The notes: generated from the sequence alone by a model not told the origin. Positions 7,309 through 15,729 are shown, counted from the first letter of the stretch. The stretch is 34,709 nucleotides of DNA from an uncultured Lachnospiraceae bacterium (GCA_910586025.1 CAJUIO010000008.1:1-34709), one strand, 5' to 3'. Translations and numbers: made by a program.

Positions 7309-8873
7309 CACTGCTCTTCTTTCACCCTCACACTGTCAATGCCGTAAAACCTGCAAAGTCCCCCGTTTTCCCAGTCCCGGGGATCCGGCTTGATATCCGA
7401 AAAATACAGAAGCGCCGGCCGGGCGGAGAGCGGCTCCACCACCACGTCCGTCTCCCCGCTTAAGTAAAGCTCCATCCTCTCCTTGCGCTGCGTCCCATAG
7501 ACCCTGGCGCTTCCGTTCGCCAGATCTGTCACCGCAGAGGAGGCCGTAAAATAATGGGGCTCGGGAATCACCGTGACTGCGGCGGCGGCCCCGAAGAACA
7601 GAAAGCAGCCGAGAAGACACCAGAGAGAGGCCGGGGAAAATCTTCCGTCCGTCCCCCCTCCCTCCCGGCATCCTGACAAAGCCTCTATTCTCTTTCTGGC
7701 CCAGCCGGTCACATAGCCCGCACTTAAGGTAAGCACCAGAATATACATGGTGAAGGTAAGGGCCTGCAGCCTTGCAGCCTCCATATTTCCCACTGCGAAG
7801 AGGGGAGGCGTCATCATGGCGGAAACCACACAGTAGCCGAACAGCGCCACGGCCAGGGGATACCGGAACTGGAACCTCGTCCCGCCGGCCATATGGTAAA
7901 ACAGAGGAACCAGCGCGATCACAAGAAGCGCCACCGGCCAGCCCGACCACTCGTTCATACAGTAGTCCAGACAATAATAAAAGGAAATAAATACCGCCTT
8001 CACCGGATTCATCCCGCTGGCCTCCCCGGCTCTCACCCAGTTTCCGGGAGAGCCCACGTTGAGAAGAAAGCCAAGCACATAAAGCCCCATGGGAACCGCT
8101 AATCCTCTCTGCCGCCTCCACTTCCCGGAAAATGCCGTAAGCGCCGCGGCGGCCGCAAGGACGATCATGCCGTTTAGTGCCGTCATCTGATTCCCGCCGC
8201 CTGTAAAGAACCCGAGAACCGAGGCTGCCGCAAGATCAATCGCCCGCTTTTTTCCCCTGTCATAGACTGCTGAAATCAGAAGACCGTAGAAGAACAGGCT
8301 CATCCCGTGAACAAACATATAATTCACGGCCCCGCAGTACCAGTAGAAGGCTTCCACTCTTCCCACCATGCACTGCACGGTCACAAGCAGCATCAACATG
8401 ATCACACAGCGGCTCCTGTACTTGTCCGCCCCGAATACCTTCACGAAAATCCCGTGAAGCAGATAAGCCGTGGAAAGACTCAGCATCAGCAGCATGATCC
8501 ACGTGGTCACCACATAGGCCCTCTCCCCGAAGGTGCTCGGAGGCAGTGCCATCAGGAAGTTGGAGGTGAAATATCCCATCCAGCTTACCCAGTCCTCCAC
8601 CGCCCTCACGATTCCGGCAAGAAGCACGGAAAAGACAGAATGAGTGCTTACCCAGGCCTGACGGCAGTTGCTCCCTATGGAATAGTCGTCCGCACTGGGA
8701 TAATTGTACCAGCCGATCCACAGCAGGGGGATCAGGCTTCCCAGATACAGCGCCGTCAGGAAACCGGCCAGCCTCTTTGGCGTGACCCGCTCAGTCAGCC
8801 AGACCCCTGTCCGCTCCATTTTCTTCGTGATATTCCGATTGTCCTTACCTCTTTTCTTCCTGTCCATATTCAT
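7308..8873 (-). CDS. Polytopic membrane protein, DUF6056-like
   Basis: 521 residues with roughly ten hydrophobic helices. The first is near 36-55, and a conserved YPSADDYSIG motif (58-67) lies in the first external loop. The SADDY motif and layout resemble DUF6056 and GtrII-like proteins found in surface polysaccharide clusters, where a membrane-embedded glycosyltransferase using a lipid-linked sugar is suspected. The acidic pair D62-D63 is where a GT-C enzyme would place its catalytic acid (inference). The C-terminal 60 residues are soluble and probably extracellular. The start may be the ATG at 8873 or that at 8867; AAAAGGAA is better spaced for 8867. It overlaps the aminotransferase gene by 29 bases upstream and abuts CotH downstream. 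Confidence 0.7.
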   Translation of the reverse strand: MNMDRKKRGKDNRNITKKMERTGVWLTERVTPKRLAGFLTALYLGSLIPLLWIGWYNYPSADDYSIGSNCRQAWVSTHSVFSVLLAGIVRAVEDWVSWMGYFTSNFLMALPPSTFGERAYVVTTWIMLLMLSLSTAYLLHGIFVKVFGADKYRSRCVIMLMLLVTVQCMVGRVEAFYWYCGAVNYMFVHGMSLFFYGLLISAVYDRGKKRAIDLAAASVLGFFTGGGNQMTALNGMIVLAAAAALTAFSGKWRRQRGLAVPMGLYVLGFLLNVGSPGNWVRAGEASGMNPVKAVFISFYYCLDYCMNEWSGWPVALLVIALVPLFYHMAGGTRFQFRYPLAVALFGYCVVSAMMTPPLFAVGNMEAARLQALTFTMYILVLTLSAGYVTGWARKRIEALSGCREGGGTDGRFSPASLWCLLGCFLFFGAAAAVTVIPEPHYFTASSAVTDLANGSARVYGTQRKERMELYLSGETDVVVEPLSARPALLYFSDIKPDPRDWENGGLCRFYGIDSVRVKEEQ

Positions 8874-9984
8874 TTCCTTTTGACTCCGGCATCATATAAT
8901 CATTACAGGCCTTGATCACCATCCCCACTTCCTCATCCGTCATCTCCGGAAACAGAGGCAGCGTCACGCAGTGATCCGCAAGATATTCCGCATTGGGGCA
9001 GTCCCCCCTCTGATATCCCAGCTTCTCATAGGCCTTTTGAAGATGACAGGGCACGGGATAATGCTTGTTACACTCCATCCCCCGCTCCTCCATATAGGCG
9101 ATCAGATGATCAGGATCCTCCACTGTCACCACGAACAGATGAAAGACGGGATTCGTGTTTTCCGGATGCGCCTGCATGGTAAGCCTGGGGTTTGTGATCT
9201 CACGCAAATAGCGGGCTCCGATCTGCCTGCGGCGCCTTGTCCATTCCGGAAGATACTTCAGGCTCACGCTGAGCACGGCTCCCTGAATTCCCTCAAGGCG
9301 GTAATTGTAGCCCACCACATCATGATAATAGCGTACCCTGTTTCCCTGATTTTTAAATGTGGTCACCGCATCAAGGTATTCCCTTTTCCGGCAGGTCACG
9401 CTCCCGCCCTCCCCGAAGGCATAGAGGTTCTTGCCCGGATAAAAGGAAAAACAGCCCAGCTCTCCGAGACCTCCCACGAACTTTCCCTCGTACTGCGCAC
9501 CGTGAGCCTGGGCACAGTCCTCCACCACATACAGGTTATGTCTGTCCGCAATGGCCTTCACCTTGTTGAATTCAAAGGGCTGTCCGTAGAGATGAACGCC
9601 TATAATGGCCCTGGTTTTCTCCGTGATCCGCTCCTCAATCCGGTCCGGGTCGATCTCCCAGGTATCAGAGGTACAGTCCACAAACACCGGAACCGCTCCC
9701 GTGTAGGTGACCCCCCAGGCCGTGGCAATGTAGGTGTTTGCCGGTACGATCACCTCGTCCCCCTCGCCGATACCCAGAGCCATCATAGCGCAGTGCAGAG
9801 CGCTGGTGCCGTTATTGACACCCGCCGCATAAGGCACCTGACAGTATGCCGCAAACTCCTCGTCAAACCTGTCCGCAAATCTGCCCCCGGAAAAGGCGGT
9901 CTCCCGGCATACCTCCTCTATGGCCTCAAGATACTCTTTTCTGTGCTTCTCAAAATCCCTGCTAAGATCAATTCTTTTCAGCAT
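8845..9984 (-). CDS. DegT/DnrJ/EryC1 family PLP-dependent sugar aminotransferase
   Basis: 379 residues, the normal family length. Visible signatures are NNGTSALHCAM (57-67), the PLP-stacking EDCAQAHGA region (155-163) and SFYPGKNLYAFGEGG with Schiff-base Lys185. These enzymes transaminate a 3- or 4-keto nucleotide sugar with glutamate as donor. The sequence reads closest to the FdtB/QdtB type (3-amino-3,6-dideoxyhexose), but no ketoisomerase partner is in the window, so the exact sugar is open. It overlaps the upstream GT2 gene by 17 bases and the downstream DUF6056-like gene by 29 bases. The presence of an intact lysine contrasts with RfbH at 31793-33130, a related fold that has lost it. Confidence 0.92.
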   Translation of the reverse strand: MLKRIDLSRDFEKHRKEYLEAIEEVCRETAFSGGRFADRFDEEFAAYCQVPYAAGVNNGTSALHCAMMALGIGEGDEVIVPANTYIATAWGVTYTGAVPVFVDCTSDTWEIDPDRIEERITEKTRAIIGVHLYGQPFEFNKVKAIADRHNLYVVEDCAQAHGAQYEGKFVGGLGELGCFSFYPGKNLYAFGEGGSVTCRKREYLDAVTTFKNQGNRVRYYHDVVGYNYRLEGIQGAVLSVSLKYLPEWTRRRRQIGARYLREITNPRLTMQAHPENTNPVFHLFVVTVEDPDHLIAYMEERGMECNKHYPVPCHLQKAYEKLGYQRGDCPNAEYLADHCVTLPLFPEMTDEEVGMVIKACNDYMMPESKGNEYGQEEKR

Positions 9985-10729
9985 GCCGCACCGCCCTCTC
10001 CTCTCTCCTGAAAGTCCTGTGCAGCCGCAAGATCTGCACCAGGTAGTTTTTAATGGTTTTCCACACCCTGACCGTGGTATTGTAGTCCTCCTGCCATCTC
10101 ACAGGCATATCGTAAATAACCATGCGGTCTCTCTCCGCCCGGAGCAGGAATTCTATGGTATAAAACCATCCGTTGTCCTTGCTGCTCTCCCTGACAAGCC
10201 TCTGCGCCGCATCCCTTCTCAGGAAGGTAAAACCGCATACCGCATCCGTGGCCTTCATGCGGAAGATGACCTTCAGCAAAATAACAAGCCCCTTGGAGGT
10301 GATCTTCCGATACCACTTCCGTCCCCTTGTGTCCGACCTTCTGCTGAATCTCGTTCCGTTTACATATTGAAGGGACGGGTGCTTCTCGAATAGCCTGACC
10401 GTCCTGCCAAGATACCTGATATCCGTGGACAGGTCAATATCCATATAACCTACAATGTCGCTCTCGCTTAGCTCAATCCCCTTACGGAAGGCGACACCCA
10501 CCCCCCGCTCTCCAACCCTCACATAAGTAACCTCGGGATATTTTTCCTCCAAAGCCCTCCCGATCTGCGGGGTCTCGTCCTCGGAACCGTTATCGAGAAT
10601 CGTCAGCCTGTAAGGGTTCTTCACATTTTTCTTCAGATAATCCATAGTCCTGTCGATACCGCTTTCCAGCCTGAGCCTCTCGTTCAGCACCGGAAACAGG
10701 ATATTGACGGATAATTTTTGTTCACTCAA
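9968..10729 (-). CDS. Glycosyltransferase family 2, dolichyl-phosphate-mannose-synthase-like
   Basis: 253 residues, soluble, GT-A fold. The nucleotide-binding strand NILFPVLNE opens it. LTILDNGSEDET (43-54) carries the first acidic site, and GYMDIDLSTD (94-103) holds the DxD-type metal site at D97/D99. No C-terminal membrane helices are present, unlike the next two GT2 genes. It probably transfers a sugar from a nucleotide donor to polyprenyl phosphate or a lipid-linked glycan at the inner face of the membrane. The start is a TTG at 10729 with AAAGGTGG seven bases ahead; this TTG shares bases with the upstream TGA stop (TTGA), so expression is probably coupled. Start choice is good; acceptor and sugar are unknown. 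Confidence 0.86.
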   Translation of the reverse strand: MSEQKLSVNILFPVLNERLRLESGIDRTMDYLKKNVKNPYRLTILDNGSEDETPQIGRALEEKYPEVTYVRVGERGVGVAFRKGIELSESDIVGYMDIDLSTDIRYLGRTVRLFEKHPSLQYVNGTRFSRRSDTRGRKWYRKITSKGLVILLKVIFRMKATDAVCGFTFLRRDAAQRLVRESSKDNGWFYTIEFLLRAERDRMVIYDMPVRWQEDYNTTVRVWKTIKNYLVQILRLHRTFRREERAVRHAEKN

Positions 10730-11667
10730 CTTTTTACCACCTTTTCTATATCCGAGACAAGGTAACGCTGGTGCTTAAAGATCAGATTCAGCATCACCGA
10801 CAAATACTTCAATATAATCGTAAGCAGGGCGAACACGCCGAAAAATCCCAGGCAGAGCACGCCCATAGTGGAGAGCCACCCCTCCACCGGCTTGTCCGCA
10901 CTGAAAAAATCATGCACGAGATACACTCCCATCCCCAGAGTCGCCACCAGAAAAACACCGCAGATAATGGCCGAAGCCCTCTCGAGCACATTGGTAAAAT
11001 AGATGAAGGAATCAAAGGCGAGAGAGGTTCTCTCCGACGCAACCGTCTTGTTCCGGATCCTCACATCCACATCCTTGCTCTCATACTCAAAGGTCTGGGC
11101 CCTCAGACCGCAGTTCATATACACGGCTTTCCTGTAGGGAATATACTGTCCCATGGACTTGATCCTGTTAATGGCCCGCCTTGAAACAATGCGGAAGGTT
11201 TCCGGCCCGATCTTCCCGTTGCCTCTGCTGGTTCTGTTAAACAGGGCATAAAAAATCCGGGAGGTCAGGCGCAGCTTTCCTCTGCTGCTGACCGCCACGA
11301 TATCGCTTCCCGCTATAAGCCGCCTGTAAACCTCCAGGATCACATCAGGCTCATAGTCCACGAAAATATCATCAAACTCATACACAAAATCGCCGATGGC
11401 AATATCCCTCCCCGCATTCATGGCGCTTTCAAGCCCCTGGAAAAAGCTCATATGCACCACGCTCACCATGGCCTTCACCTGCCGCCCTTCCACATACTCC
11501 TTCAGCACGTCCACCGTGCCGTCCATGCAGGCATCATCCACGCACACCAGCTCAAACTGCTCAAAATTGTTTTCACACAGAGGAAGCACCGTATCCAGAA
11601 AATACTTTAGATACGGGGCCGCATCATGCAGATATACCACCAACGATATGAATTTCTTCTCCTTCAT
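10726..11667 (-). CDS. Glycosyltransferase family 2 with two C-terminal membrane helices
   Basis: 313 residues from the ATG at 11667, preceded by GCGGGAGAGAGGT. A longer in-frame version to 11745 would run into the FAD gene and lacks family similarity, so it is rejected. The GT-A domain shows FISLVVYLHDAAPYL at the start, VDDACMDGT (43-51) and EFDDIFVD (97-104) as the donor/metal sites. Two hydrophobic segments near 230-250 and 265-285 anchor it, as in GtrB-like enzymes. It lies 19 bases after the FAD oxidoreductase gene and overlaps the following GT2 by 4 bases, so the FAD enzyme and these two transferases probably act in one branch. The exact sugar is not readable. Confidence 0.85.
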   Translation of the reverse strand: MKEKKFISLVVYLHDAAPYLKYFLDTVLPLCENNFEQFELVCVDDACMDGTVDVLKEYVEGRQVKAMVSVVHMSFFQGLESAMNAGRDIAIGDFVYEFDDIFVDYEPDVILEVYRRLIAGSDIVAVSSRGKLRLTSRIFYALFNRTSRGNGKIGPETFRIVSRRAINRIKSMGQYIPYRKAVYMNCGLRAQTFEYESKDVDVRIRNKTVASERTSLAFDSFIYFTNVLERASAIICGVFLVATLGMGVYLVHDFFSADKPVEGWLSTMGVLCLGFFGVFALLTIILKYLSVMLNLIFKHQRYLVSDIEKVVKS

Positions 11668-11686
11668 ACCTCTCTCCCGCCTTCTG

Positions 11687-12829
11687 TTAATTATCCAAAA
11701 ACTCATCCAGATCGTAGACTGTATTGATTTTGCCCGAGAGCACACTGATAAATACCGGATCCCTGCTCATCACCTTAATTGCCGTTGGCCGGGAATCGTC
11801 CACCTCAGAGGATTTCAGAATAGGCTTCATGGAAAAAAGCGATTCCCTGTAGGTGTAGGCATATTCCTCTCTCAGGTACTTATCCGCCAGATGGGACATA
11901 TAGGGCCACGCAGATTCCGGCCTGTATTCGCACTCATTGCAGTTAGAGAGCTCTCCCGGTCTGCAGCACTCCCCACCCCCGCCTCTTGTCTGGCACCAGA
12001 AAGAGGGCATGGCCTCATAGGAGGTCACATGAGGCGTAAAGGTCACGGAGGTCAATGAGTGGAGTCCTGTCTTCCCGAAGGGCATAATGGAAAAGAAGGG
12101 CCCGTCCATCACCGTGATCCCTGTTCCCGCAAGCTTCTCTGACGGCTCGCACAGGATAATCTCGCACAGCTCATATTTAATGTCAAAAAATTCCTTTTCC
12201 AGCCCCTGTATCCGGTCAATGATCTGATTCACCGAGGCATAGGTGGCGTTGAGGACAAAGGGTGCCTCCCGCCGTCTCCCATCCTCCGTCCAAACCTCGA
12301 AGGCCCCGGCCTTTTTTATGATTCTGTCAATTCTGGCCCCGAAAACAATGGTCACATTGGAAAGCTCCCTCAGCTTCTCCTCATAGTAACGCTGCAGGAT
12401 TTTGGCATCATAGGTATACTCCTGTGTCATAAAGGCACCGTCGCACATTCCCGGCTTAAAATACCGGGAAACCGACACCTCATCGCACTTTATCCCGGCC
12501 GCCTTGCAAAAATCCATAAACTGACCGGCATTCGTCCAGGAAAACTTGTCCGATGTGGCGTATACCTGATCAAATTTATCGTGTATGCAAAAACCGAAAT
12601 CCTCCACAAACCGCCGGAAATATCCCGCCGACTTCACCGCCGTGGTAAGACTCCTTGGATAATGATATCCCATATGAACTCTCGCCTGATTGATATAAGT
12701 GGCTCTCGAAAAAGGGGCCTTATCATATTCAAGCACAAGCACACTCTCCCCTCTCTGTCCGCAGCGTTTAGCGGCATAGAGGCCGTAGAGACCGGCACCA
12801 ATTATGATTTTATCATACTTCCCGCCCAT
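11687..12829 (-). CDS. FAD-dependent oxidoreductase (DAO-like) of a glycan cluster
   Basis: 380 residues. The N-terminus has a Rossmann dinucleotide loop, IIIGAGLYGLYAA (G11, G13, G16), with an acidic residue ending strand 2 (VLVLEYDK). An unusual ARVHMGYHYPRS (49-60) follows. Late in the protein C279, C288, C289, C297 and C300 cluster within 22 residues, a possible metal or disulfide site. No membrane span is seen. It resembles FAD oxidoreductases annotated only as DAO or amino-acid oxidase that occur next to GT2 genes in polysaccharide loci; I cannot name a substrate. AAAACAGGAGTATGGA precedes the ATG. It follows the GT-C-like gene by 27 bases. It is not a convincing UDP-galactopyranose mutase, because the length fits but the signature residues do not stand out. 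Confidence 0.8.
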   Translation of the reverse strand: MGGKYDKIIIGAGLYGLYAAKRCGQRGESVLVLEYDKAPFSRATYINQARVHMGYHYPRSLTTAVKSAGYFRRFVEDFGFCIHDKFDQVYATSDKFSWTNAGQFMDFCKAAGIKCDEVSVSRYFKPGMCDGAFMTQEYTYDAKILQRYYEEKLRELSNVTIVFGARIDRIIKKAGAFEVWTEDGRRREAPFVLNATYASVNQIIDRIQGLEKEFFDIKYELCEIILCEPSEKLAGTGITVMDGPFFSIMPFGKTGLHSLTSVTFTPHVTSYEAMPSFWCQTRGGGGECCRPGELSNCNECEYRPESAWPYMSHLADKYLREEYAYTYRESLFSMKPILKSSEVDDSRPTAIKVMSRDPVFISVLSGKINTVYDLDEFLDN

Positions 12830-12856
12830 TCCATACTCCTGTTTTCTTAATTTTTT

Positions 12857-14374
12857 CTAATCTTTTTCGCAAAGCGCAATCCTGTAAACCCCATAGCTCT
12901 CCCCTCTTGCCGTCTCCGCACCGGTCTCATAACACGGCACCCAGCTCTCCTTTTCCCCATCCGGCACGCCTACAAGGCAGCTTCCGGGGCTTTCCAGCAG
13001 ATAAAAGGCTTCCTTTTCCGGATAATTGGTGCGGATCCAGTCAAGCAGCTCCTCATAGGCAATCTCCGCACTCTGCTCCCTGCGATAGTCCGCATAGGTC
13101 TCAGGCCGCAGAGTGCCCGCAAAGTAAAACTCATATTCAGGTCCAAGATAGGCCAGCACCGTGGAGGCCTGCGACACATTGACAGAAACCACAAGCTCCT
13201 CCTTCTGGATATTTTCCCGAATATAGGATGCCGTATTCTTTCCGTCCGAGTACACTCCGAAAAGAGCGTTGGCAAGACTGGAGCTCTCCTTTTCCGAATT
13301 CCAGCTCGTAAACATGAGGACGGAGAGCAAAATCAGAAGAATTTCCGAGACTGCGAATCCCGCTGCGGCAATCCTGTCCCTCTCCCCCGCTTTTTCCGCT
13401 CCTTCATCCCTTCCGCTCACCCAGATAAACCATATGAGGACAAAGCACAGGGCAATATAATGCCAGATATGCAGCTGGTAAACCATGATGCTGAACAGAA
13501 TTTCAAACAGAAAGGCTCCTGCCACCACAAGACCCGGCCAGGCGCTTCGCAGGCGGATTCCCGCCAGAACGGCCGCGGCCAGGAACAGGAGGATGAGCAG
13601 CCGGTCCACTCTCTTCCCGCATCCGGTCAGCCGGGTTAATATCACATAGGTAAAATTCCGGATTTCCGTAAGAAGCTCTGCTATCGGAAGCATACGGAAA
13701 TGATACTCCGGGCTCTCCGACACCTGATAGAACTGCAAAAACCAGAATAAAACACTGATCAGCGGAATCCAAAGCCCTGTTGCCGCCGTCCGCAGTAGCC
13801 CGCTCTCCCTTCTTCGAAGGCTCCTCGATGCGCCTTCAAAGAGCCACATGGCGCTGATCAGCCCCGCCGGAGCAATGGCAATGCTGTCGGCCTGGACCAG
13901 AAGCCCGAGCAAGAGCCCGTACAGCAGCGGTTTCTCCCATCTCTTCTTATAGAAATACGCAAGCAGTATCAGCAGCAGCGCAATCAGACAGTAATTCCTC
14001 GCAACCACGGAATAAAAATAGGAAAAAATAGGACTGAAAAGAGCGGCCGTCTTGCTGACCGGAGAGAAAGGCCCCCTGTACACAAAAAGCCCAGCCGCAG
14101 CAGACATCACAAGAAAGCTCAGCACGCTCAGAGTCTTAAAGGGAAGTCCCAGCTTTGCAAAAGGCATCGCAAGAAAATACCACAGACAGGGATGCCCCTG
14201 GTATTTTATCTCCCGAAGGAGTTCAAACGGCGACAGCTCCCTTGCCAGAAGCCAGACATTGGCCTCGTCCCGCCACAGCTCATGTCCCCAGAGCAAAATT
14301 CCATTGAAAATCAGATAACATACAAACAGAGCTGTCAAAAATACCGCTTTAGTTCTTTTTTCTGTTTCTCTCAT
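12857..14374 (-). CDS. GT-C-like polytopic membrane glycosyltransferase
   Basis: About 505 residues from the ATG at 14374; a TTG at 14413 in the same frame is the alternative start. There are roughly ten to eleven hydrophobic helices, the first at 10-29. Directly after it comes GHELWRDEANVWLLARE with the R35-D36-E37 motif in the first external loop, then YQGHPCLWYF. This is the arrangement of PMT/ArnT-like GT-C enzymes, where the loop Asp/Glu is the catalytic base and HPxxWY follows at the start of a helix. It would use a polyprenyl-phosphate sugar at the outer face, made for instance by the GT2 enzymes downstream. A soluble C-terminal domain of about 120 residues ends the protein. It is the first gene of the long operon. 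Specificity is unknown. Confidence 0.78.
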   Translation of the reverse strand: MRETEKRTKAVFLTALFVCYLIFNGILLWGHELWRDEANVWLLARELSPFELLREIKYQGHPCLWYFLAMPFAKLGLPFKTLSVLSFLVMSAAAGLFVYRGPFSPVSKTAALFSPIFSYFYSVVARNYCLIALLLILLAYFYKKRWEKPLLYGLLLGLLVQADSIAIAPAGLISAMWLFEGASRSLRRRESGLLRTAATGLWIPLISVLFWFLQFYQVSESPEYHFRMLPIAELLTEIRNFTYVILTRLTGCGKRVDRLLILLFLAAAVLAGIRLRSAWPGLVVAGAFLFEILFSIMVYQLHIWHYIALCFVLIWFIWVSGRDEGAEKAGERDRIAAAGFAVSEILLILLSVLMFTSWNSEKESSSLANALFGVYSDGKNTASYIRENIQKEELVVSVNVSQASTVLAYLGPEYEFYFAGTLRPETYADYRREQSAEIAYEELLDWIRTNYPEKEAFYLLESPGSCLVGVPDGEKESWVPCYETGAETARGESYGVYRIALCEKD

Positions 14375-14443
14375 CCGGCCTTTTCCATCTTTTCTCTGCA
14401 CACAGAAATCCAAGTGTTCCCGTCTTTCTCCCGCAGGATTTTA

Positions 14444-14460
14444 ATACCAGTAAATGGTAT
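14444..14460. promoter_or_regulatory. Palindrome on the -10 of the long glycan operon
   Basis: ATACCA (14444-14449) and TGGTAT (14455-14460) form a perfect 6-bp inverted repeat with a 5-base spacer. Its right arm covers the -10 element at 14454-14459. The placement suits a repressor operator; no regulator gene is in the window. Confidence 0.45.
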
Positions 14461-14482
14461 CACGATATGGGGGGAAGGTCAA
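14454..14482 (-). promoter_or_regulatory. Sigma-A promoter of the 12-gene glycan/CotH-VTC operon
   Basis: On the minus strand TTGACC (14477-14482) and TACCAT (14454-14459) are 17 bases apart. It lies just below a terminator (14488-14530) and about 80 bases above the first ATG. Genes from 14374 down to 1074 are separated by 27 bases or less, so this promoter probably serves all twelve. Confidence 0.65.
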
Positions 14483-14487
14483 GAAAC

Positions 14488-14530
14488 AAACCGCCTTTTA
14501 GCAGGGGCCGGCCCCGCCAAAAGACGGTTT
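14488..14530 (-). terminator. Strong hairpin terminator after the GDSL lipoprotein gene
   Basis: Arms AAACCGCCTTTT (14488-14499) and AAAAGACGGTTT (14519-14530) pair along 12 positions (one G-U wobble in the minus-strand RNA). They enclose the self-complementary GGGGCCGGCCCC (14504-14515). On the minus strand the stem runs into GGTTTGTTTCTT. It may work in both directions, since the plus strand also ends in GGTTTTTC. Confidence 0.75.
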
Positions 14531-14545
14531 TTCTCATAAACAACA

Positions 14546-15631
14546 TCAGTTATTCTTGTTCTCCTCAATTCTAAGGATCATATCCCCAAGGGCATCCGCA
14601 TAGAGCTGCCGTCCTGCTGCCGTCAGATGCACACCGTCCTCCAGATATTCCTCCGCCGTGTACCCATCGATTCCAAGATCCAGATAGGCATCAAAGAATT
14701 CCGTCTGCCGCTCCTTGGACACATATTGACAGGTCCCCTTATAGTCAAACAGGGTACCGTTCCCTGTATTCAGCGTATTCCCGTCTCCTATAAACCGGTC
14801 TCCGTTAAAAAACTGAGCATAATTGGGCGCACAGAGAATGATGGTTGCATCCGGTGCCAGCCCCTGCAGATTAGATACCGCATAGCGTAAGGCTCCCGCA
14901 TAAGTCTTCTGATCATATTCATTCTCTGGATTACTCTGAGGAACCGCCCTGAAAAAATCGTTAATCCCATATTCGACCACGAAATAATCCGTCTGACTGA
15001 AATCCACATCCGAATTATCCAGAATTTCCTTCGTTCTGGTGCCCGCAAAAATATCAGTGGGAATCCTTCCCATCATGGCCTTCACCACACCCACCAGACT
15101 TCTGGAGGTCCAGTTTTCATCCTCCATCTGCTCATCCGCCTCCGCACTGGCGCTGGTGCCTCCGATTGCCAGATTATACACGTCCGCCTGACATTTTACC
15201 GCTGTGAGATAAGGAACTCCCGTGCCGTCCCGGTTGTTGTCAAAAATACTGTCTCCAAGAAACACGATCTGCAGCTCATTTCCCATGGGCTCAGTCTGAT
15301 CCTCCTCGGTGATGACCTGCTCCTGCTCGGGCTCCGTCAGCTCGATATCCGGCGTGACAACTTCCGGCGTGGGCGTAGACTCAGCCTCCTGTGTCCCCTG
15401 CGGCTGCTCAGGCATCTCCTGCGGCATCTCTGTCTCTTCCGGCTGTGCGGGAACGTCCGTGGCTGCGGGCTGCTCTCTCTGCAGCACCTCTCCGGTCTCT
15501 GTTATGATAATATTATCCCCATAGACATCCTCTTTTTCCTCCGCCTGCGCTTTTCGTCCGCAGCCCAGCAGACCAAGGGACAAAGCCGCTATCATCATGA
15601 TCGCACTGACGCGTTTTCCTGTTCTTCTCAT
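14546..15631 (-). CDS. SGNH/GDSL-family esterase lipoprotein
   Basis: 361 residues from the ATG at 15631, chosen because GGAAGGAG sits nine bases ahead; a GTG at 15649 would overlap that site. A lipoprotein signal ends in LSLGLLGC (Cys24), so the protein is exported and lipid-anchored. Residues from about 50 to 115 are a Pro/Glu/Gln/Thr-rich linker, probably spanning the cell wall. The catalytic domain begins IVFLGDSIFDNN with nucleophile Ser128 (block I), has YGINDFF as the later Gly-Asn-Asp region, and ends with the DGVHLTAAGRQ block carrying the Asp/His pair. SGNH enzymes remove or transfer acyl groups; in a surface-polysaccharide locus O-acetyl removal or transfer on the glycan is plausible (inference). 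A terminator follows, so it closes its transcription unit. Confidence 0.9.
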   Translation of the reverse strand: MRRTGKRVSAIMMIAALSLGLLGCGRKAQAEEKEDVYGDNIIITETGEVLQREQPAATDVPAQPEETEMPQEMPEQPQGTQEAESTPTPEVVTPDIELTEPEQEQVITEEDQTEPMGNELQIVFLGDSIFDNNRDGTGVPYLTAVKCQADVYNLAIGGTSASAEADEQMEDENWTSRSLVGVVKAMMGRIPTDIFAGTRTKEILDNSDVDFSQTDYFVVEYGINDFFRAVPQSNPENEYDQKTYAGALRYAVSNLQGLAPDATIILCAPNYAQFFNGDRFIGDGNTLNTGNGTLFDYKGTCQYVSKERQTEFFDAYLDLGIDGYTAEEYLEDGVHLTAAGRQLYADALGDMILRIEENKNN

Positions 15632-15656
15632 TGTCTTCACTCCTTCCACTGGCTAA

Positions 15657-15665
15657 AGCATATCA
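15657..15665 (-). promoter_or_regulatory. Possible extended -10 promoter of the GDSL gene
   Basis: The minus strand has TGATATGCT (TGn plus a TATGCT -10) about 25 bases above the ATG, with the ribosome binding site in between. No good -35 is present, so the call is tentative. Read-through from the upstream membrane protein gene is the alternative. Confidence 0.35.
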
Positions 15666-15696
15666 CATTTTCCGAAAGAAAAAAGCAGTTTATCAC

Positions 15697-15729
15697 TTTT
15701 TTAAGGATTCTTGCGGCAACCTTAAAAAA
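15697..15729. repeat. Perfect 10-bp inverted repeat upstream of the GDSL gene
   Basis: TTTTTTAAGG (15697-15706) and CCTTAAAAAA (15720-15729) flank a 13-base spacer. On the minus strand the right side ends in A residues rather than U, so it is not a normal terminator there. It could be an operator, or a weak terminator for transcripts from 15795. Confidence 0.5.

Noticed and set aside
8971..10011. 346-codon plus-strand frame opposite the aminotransferase
   Set aside because: Low-stop mirror frame of a codon-biased gene. The minus strand encodes a full DegT enzyme; no ribosome binding site or domain supports the plus frame.
11668..11745. N-terminal extension of the GT2 gene at 10726
   Set aside because: It overlaps the end of the FAD oxidoreductase gene and encodes no family sequence, while the ATG at 11667 has GGGAGAGAGG ahead.
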